Assembly (NCBI GenBank): GCA_964533495.1
Contig: CAZHJU010000010.1
Coordinates: forward strand, 1-64,000
DNA: 64,000 nt
Direction: 5' to 3'
Source: Ga0077527 sp964533495
GTDB taxonomy: Bacteria; Pseudomonadota; Gammaproteobacteria; Burkholderiales; SG8-41
The notes beneath the pieces were generated by a model, which saw nothing but the letters and a program-made list of their open reading frames with translations, was not told the origin of the DNA and ran no database searches. This document shows positions 60,691 to 64,000 of the stretch, piece by piece. Within the stretch, counting starts at the first letter, position 1. Each line of letters starts with the position of its first letter. A program made the translations under genes and the position numbers.

Positions 60691-61605
60691 TCAGGCTGGC
60701 CTGGCGCGCGCGGCGATCAGCGCGTCGATCACCGGGTGGATGTTCTCCGGCTCGACCGGAAATTTTTCCGGCATGCCCATTTTCACCATGTCGCGCAGCA
60801 TCGCGATGGTGGTGCGGGTCGTGCGATCGGAGGAGCCCATGCCGTGCAGCAGCTCCAGGCATTCCTTCATTTCGTGGATGCGCCGCTCGCAGTGCACCGC
60901 GGTGCCGCCGATGTAGCGCTTGATGATCTTCTGGAACGGGATGTCGTTGAAGGTGACCGAGCAATCCTCGACCACCTCGTCGAGGATGTTGCGGCGGCGC
61001 GCTGCCTCCATGGTCTCCAGCAGGATCGCCGCCAGCCCCTTCATCAGCACGCTGCGGATCAGCTTCATCGCGCTGGCGTCGCCGGGACCGGTGCCGACGA
61101 CGTTGATGACCATGCCGTGGGGCGTCATGCGGTCGCGGAATTCCGCGGCGTGCCGGCCGCTGGCGACGAAGGGCACCTTCAGGCCCATGAGGTCGACCGG
61201 GCCCATGATCGAGGCGTCGACGAACTTCGCGGCGTCGCCGACCAGCGCCGCGGCCTGTTCCATCGCCTTCGCGGAATTGCTGCTGGCGTCGACGTAGAGG
61301 TGGTCGGGGCGCAGGTGCTTGAGGATCTTTTTCAGCGCCGGCACGGCGGACTTGCCCGGCGTCAGCGCGATGATGATGTCGGTTTTCCGGGCCAGCGCGC
61401 CGGCGGTTTTGGTCAGCGTGACGCCGGAGGCCTCGGCGCGCTGCCAGGCCAGGTCGCCGGGCTGCGCTTTGGCGCCGCTGCGGCTGTAGCCGAGGATGCC
61501 GGTGAAACCGGCCTGCGCAAAGTCTTTCGCGAGGCGGGCGGCGGCTTCGCCGAAGCCGAGCAGGCCGAGGCGGGGGAGTTGCGTCGTGGTGTCCATTGCG
61601 GTCAT
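60691..61605 (-). CDS. NAD(P)-binding dehydrogenase of the 3-hydroxyisobutyrate type with DUF1932
   Basis: 304 aa. Rossmann loop LGLLGFGEAAARLA, the HIBADH-like centre (VDASIMGPVDLMGLKVPFVASG), catalytic Lys candidate in SAMKLIRSVLMKGL, and a C-terminal DUF1932-like helical domain. Substrate unknown; family members act on small hydroxy acids. 30 nt upstream of the CDF gene on the same strand. Confidence 0.85.
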   Translation of the reverse strand: MTAMDTTTQLPRLGLLGFGEAAARLAKDFAQAGFTGILGYSRSGAKAQPGDLAWQRAEASGVTLTKTAGALARKTDIIIALTPGKSAVPALKKILKHLRPDHLYVDASSNSAKAMEQAAALVGDAAKFVDASIMGPVDLMGLKVPFVASGRHAAEFRDRMTPHGMVINVVGTGPGDASAMKLIRSVLMKGLAAILLETMEAARRRNILDEVVEDCSVTFNDIPFQKIIKRYIGGTAVHCERRIHEMKECLELLHGMGSSDRTTRTTIAMLRDMVKMGMPEKFPVEPENIHPVIDALIAARARPA

Positions 61606-61680
61606 TCCGGGATGTTGTTCAATGAAAGCGGGGGAGCAATGATAAGGCCTGCGGCCGCAGGGGCCGGCGGCGGGTCCAGA

Positions 61681-63588
61681 CTATGGTTCGCCCAGGGCCT
61701 CCAGCGCGGCCTGCGTTTCCAGCCAGCGCTGCTCGGCGGCATCGATGACCCGCGCGAGTTGCTGCTGTTTCGCGGTCAGTTCGCGCAGGCGCCCGGGCTC
61801 GGGGTTCGCGTAGAACGCCGGGTCCGCGAGCTGCGCGTCGATGCGCTCTTTTTCCTGCTGCCACTGCGCGAGGTTTTTTTCCAGCGCGCCGGTTTCCTTC
61901 AGCAGCGGCCGCCGCGCGGCGAGTTTCTGCTGGCGTTCGGCGGCGGCGGATTCGCGCGCTTCGCGCCGTGCGGCTTTCTGCTGCGCGGGTGCGGCGCCGC
62001 CGGCCGCGGCCTGTGCCGCGCGGTGCGCCGCGAGCCAGGCGATGTAATCCTCGACCGTGCCGTCGAAGGCTTCGACGCGGCCGTCGCAGACCCGCAGGAA
62101 ATCGTCGCAGACGGTGCTCAGCAGCGCGCGGTCGTGCGATACCAGCACCAGGCTGCCTTCGTATTCCGCCAGCGCCGCGGTCAGCGCCTGGCGCATTTCG
62201 AGGTCGAGATGGTTGGTCGGTTCGTCGAGCAGCAGCAGGTTGGGGCGGCGGCGCACCAGCAGCGCCAATGCGAGCCGCGATTTTTCGCCGCCGGAGAACG
62301 GCGCCACGGGGCCGTCGGCCATCGCGCCGCGGAAGTCGAAGCCGCCGAGGTAGTCGCGCAGCTCCTGTTCGCGGGTCTGCGGTTCCGCGCGCAGCAGGTG
62401 CTGCAGCGGCGATTCATCGGGGCGCAACTGTTCGAGCTGGTGTTGCGCGAAATAGCCGATGGTCAGGCCGCGGCCTTCGCTGCGCCGGCCGGCGGCGGGC
62501 TGCAGTTCGCCGGCCAGCAGTTTGACCAGCGTGGATTTGCCGGCGCCGTTGGGGCCGAGCAGGCCGATGCGCGCGCCGGGGCGCAGCGCCAGTTCCACGC
62601 TGTCGAGCACGCGCCGCTCGCCGTACTGCACGGCAACGCGGTCGAGCGCGAGCAGGGTGTCGGGCGAACGCCCGGGCTGCGGGAAATGGAAATCGAAGGG
62701 CGCGTCGACGTGCGCCGCGGCGATGCGCTCCATCCGCGCCAGCGCCTTCAGCCGGCTCTGCGCCTGTTTCGCCTTGGTCGCCTTGGCGCGGAAGCGGGCG
62801 ACGAAGGCTTCCATGTGCGCGATCACCCGCGCCTGCTTCTCGAAGTTCGCCTGCTGGGCCGCGAGCTGGGCGGCGCGCGCGTCCTCGAAGGCCGAGTAGT
62901 TGCCGGTGTGCAGCGCCAGCTTCGCGGCCTGGATGTTCGCGACGTGGGTCACGCAGCCGTCGAGGAAATCGCGGTCGTGCGACACCACCAGCAGCGTGCC
63001 GCAGTAATCCGACAGCCATTGCTCGAGCCAGACCACGGCGTCGAGATCGAGGTGGTTGGTCGGTTCGTCGAGCAGCAGCAGGTCGGCGCGGGAGACCAGC
63101 GCCTGCGCCAGGTTCAGGCGCATGCGCCAGCCGCCCGAGAATTCGCGCACCGGCCGCGTGAAATCGGCATCGGCGAAACCGAGGCCCGCGAGCAGCGCCG
63201 CGGCGCGCGCGCGGGCGCTCCAGCCGCCGATGTCTTCCATCCGCGCATGCAGTTCGGCGATCTTCTCGCCGGCATGCGCCGCTTCGGCCCCGGCCAGTGC
63301 GCGTTCGATCGCGCGCAGTTCGCCGTCGCCGTCGAGCACGCAGTCGATGGCCGGAATGTCCAGCGCCGGGGTTTCCTGCGCCACCGAGGCGATGCGCCAG
63401 GCCGCGGGGATTTCGCAGTCGCCGCGCTCGGGCGCGAGTTCGCCGCGCAGCAGCGCGAACAGGCTCGACTTGCCGCTGCCGTTGGCGCCGGTGAGGCCGA
63501 CGCGCCAACCGGCATGGATCTGCAGGCTGGCGCCGGCGACGAGTTCGCGGGCGCCGCGGGCAAGGGTGAGGTTGCGGAACTGGATCAT
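61681..63588 (-). CDS. ABC-F ATPase (YheS-like)
   Basis: 635 aa soluble protein with two ABC domains acting on the ribosome. First half: GANGSGKSS, FSGGWRMRLNLAQAL, LLLLDEPTNHLDLDA; second half: GPNGAGKST, FSGGEKSRLALALL, LLLLDEPTNHLDLEM. The inter-domain P-site linker is rich in Lys/Gln/Arg (RAKATKAKQAQSRLKAL), and a C-terminal coiled-coil extension follows. The start at 63588 (MIQFRNLTLARG) is preferred over 63612. Confidence 0.93.
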   Translation of the reverse strand: MIQFRNLTLARGARELVAGASLQIHAGWRVGLTGANGSGKSSLFALLRGELAPERGDCEIPAAWRIASVAQETPALDIPAIDCVLDGDGELRAIERALAGAEAAHAGEKIAELHARMEDIGGWSARARAAALLAGLGFADADFTRPVREFSGGWRMRLNLAQALVSRADLLLLDEPTNHLDLDAVVWLEQWLSDYCGTLLVVSHDRDFLDGCVTHVANIQAAKLALHTGNYSAFEDARAAQLAAQQANFEKQARVIAHMEAFVARFRAKATKAKQAQSRLKALARMERIAAAHVDAPFDFHFPQPGRSPDTLLALDRVAVQYGERRVLDSVELALRPGARIGLLGPNGAGKSTLVKLLAGELQPAAGRRSEGRGLTIGYFAQHQLEQLRPDESPLQHLLRAEPQTREQELRDYLGGFDFRGAMADGPVAPFSGGEKSRLALALLVRRRPNLLLLDEPTNHLDLEMRQALTAALAEYEGSLVLVSHDRALLSTVCDDFLRVCDGRVEAFDGTVEDYIAWLAAHRAAQAAAGGAAPAQQKAARREARESAAAERQQKLAARRPLLKETGALEKNLAQWQQEKERIDAQLADPAFYANPEPGRLRELTAKQQQLARVIDAAEQRWLETQAALEALGEP

Positions 63589-63610
63589 CGTGGGGAAAAC
63601 GCCGCGGCAC

Positions 63611-63648
63611 AAAACGGACGGCCCCGCGGGTCGCCCCGCGAGGCCGTC
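63611..63648 (-). terminator. Terminator after the second Bug receptor
   Basis: Stem GACGGCC (63617-63623) with GGCCGTC (63642-63648), extended by a CGCGGG inner stem, followed on the minus strand by TTTT at 63614-63611. It lies 34 nt after the Bug receptor stop and 23 nt before the ABC-F start. Confidence 0.7.
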
Positions 63649-63681
63649 GATGCCGCCATTGTAGCGGGGCTGCGTGCCGGG

Positions 63682-63999
63682 TCAGTCGGCCCTGACGTTG
63701 GCCGCCTTGACCACTTCGGCCCATTCCGCGACTTCACGCTTGAGCAGCGTGTGGAACTCCTCCGGGGTGCCGCCGGCCGGCTCGAGGCCGTCCTGCGCGA
63801 TGCGTTTGGCGAATTCCGGCTCCTTGACCGCCTTGTTGATTTCCGAGTTCAGCCTGTCGATGACGGCTTTCGGCGTGCCCTTGGGCGCGATCACGCCGTG
63901 CCAGTTGTTGACCTGGTACTTGATGCCGCCCTCCATCACCGTCGGGATGTCGGGCAGGGCGGGCAGGCGCTTGGGCGAGGAAACCGCGAGGCCCCTGAG
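63682..63999 (-). CDS. Bug/TctC-type receptor, C-terminal part (5' end outside window)
   Basis: The last 105 residues of a second Bug-family periplasmic receptor: LPDIPTVMEGGIKYQVNNWHGVIAPKGTPKAVID (ends only), then PAGGTPEEFHTLLKREVAEWAEVVKAA. The frame is open to the window edge. The ligand is unknown. Confidence 0.9.
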   Translation of the reverse strand, partial: LRGLAVSSPKRLPALPDIPTVMEGGIKYQVNNWHGVIAPKGTPKAVIDRLNSEINKAVKEPEFAKRIAQDGLEPAGGTPEEFHTLLKREVAEWAEVVKAANVRAD

Positions 64000-64000
64000 G

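Noticed and set aside
59058..60923. Long plus-strand open frame opposite the DMT and CDF transporter genes
   Set aside because: Both opposite genes have complete family motifs; the plus-strand frame is an artefact of reverse-strand codon bias.

Overview
The window is GC-rich chromosomal DNA of a betaproteobacterium. The evidence is the gene order (folP-glmM after ftsH, dapA-bamC, suhB/trmJ-cysE-iscR), the two Bug-type (TctC) solute receptors and overall similarity of the proteins to Burkholderiales/Rhodocyclales/Nitrosomonadales-type homologues. A run of ten N at 25914-25923, flanked by an inverted copy of the adjacent sequence, shows that this is a draft or metagenome assembly. No tRNA, rRNA or CRISPR array was seen.

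Region by region: 1-3.3 kb carries the end of ftsH, then folP and glmM. 3.3-7.2 kb is the high-affinity phosphate transporter pstSCAB on the minus strand, with a candidate Pho box and a terminator between pstS and pstC. 7.5-16 kb holds dapA-bamC, a metallo-beta-lactamase-fold gene, an Ala/Pro-rich lipoprotein, the ribosomal oxygenase gene roxA coupled to an uncharacterised gene, slyD and mutS. 16.2-20.3 kb is an accessory patch: an orphan CD-NTase (cGAS/DncV-like), a 5'-truncated IS3-family element fused to a fragment of a KAP-type ATPase, the C-terminal half of a tyrosine recombinase, and a complete mqsRA toxin-antitoxin operon with its palindrome. A 41-bp imperfect repeat lies at each edge. 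20.4-26.9 kb has a tandem universal stress protein, nhaB, a sigma-like protein of unknown role, a TPR lipoprotein, suhB and trmJ.

27-36.3 kb is a long iron-sulfur cluster assembly cluster: cysE, then iscR-cysteine desulfurase-iscA-sufB-sufC-sufD-sufS-sufU-nfu-Rieske ferredoxin. It joins ISC-type regulator, desulfurase and carrier genes to a SUF scaffold set. 36.3-48.2 kb contains a membrane hydrolase-like protein, serB, an alpha/beta hydrolase, a CMD-family protein, a Bug receptor next to an unusual SDR, a ynfA homologue, prfC, a GNAT and mfd. 48.3-64 kb has a PQQ-type sugar dehydrogenase with a repeat-built 5' end, a lower-GC patch with a LysR gene and an amidase/SMP-30 chimera, an MHS transporter, a double rhodanese, several membrane proteins, a cupin-rubredoxin fusion followed by a TauD-type dioxygenase, a DMT exporter, a CDF metal exporter, an NAD(P)-linked dehydrogenase, a YheS-type ABC-F protein and the end of a second Bug receptor.

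The most unusual structure is a short AT-rich sequence (core AAGTATTTGATTTTATTGAT) scattered through this GC-rich DNA. Three copies are identical, one has a single mismatch, and several are partial or diverged. Most lie directly against stop codons or in promoter regions. One diverged copy sits in frame inside mfd, and another supplies the first codons of mutS. Several other dispersed repeats (an 84-bp hairpin unit, CACAGAG repeats, a 25-bp perfect inverted repeat and G/C-rich units) also occupy intergenic positions, and some are nested.
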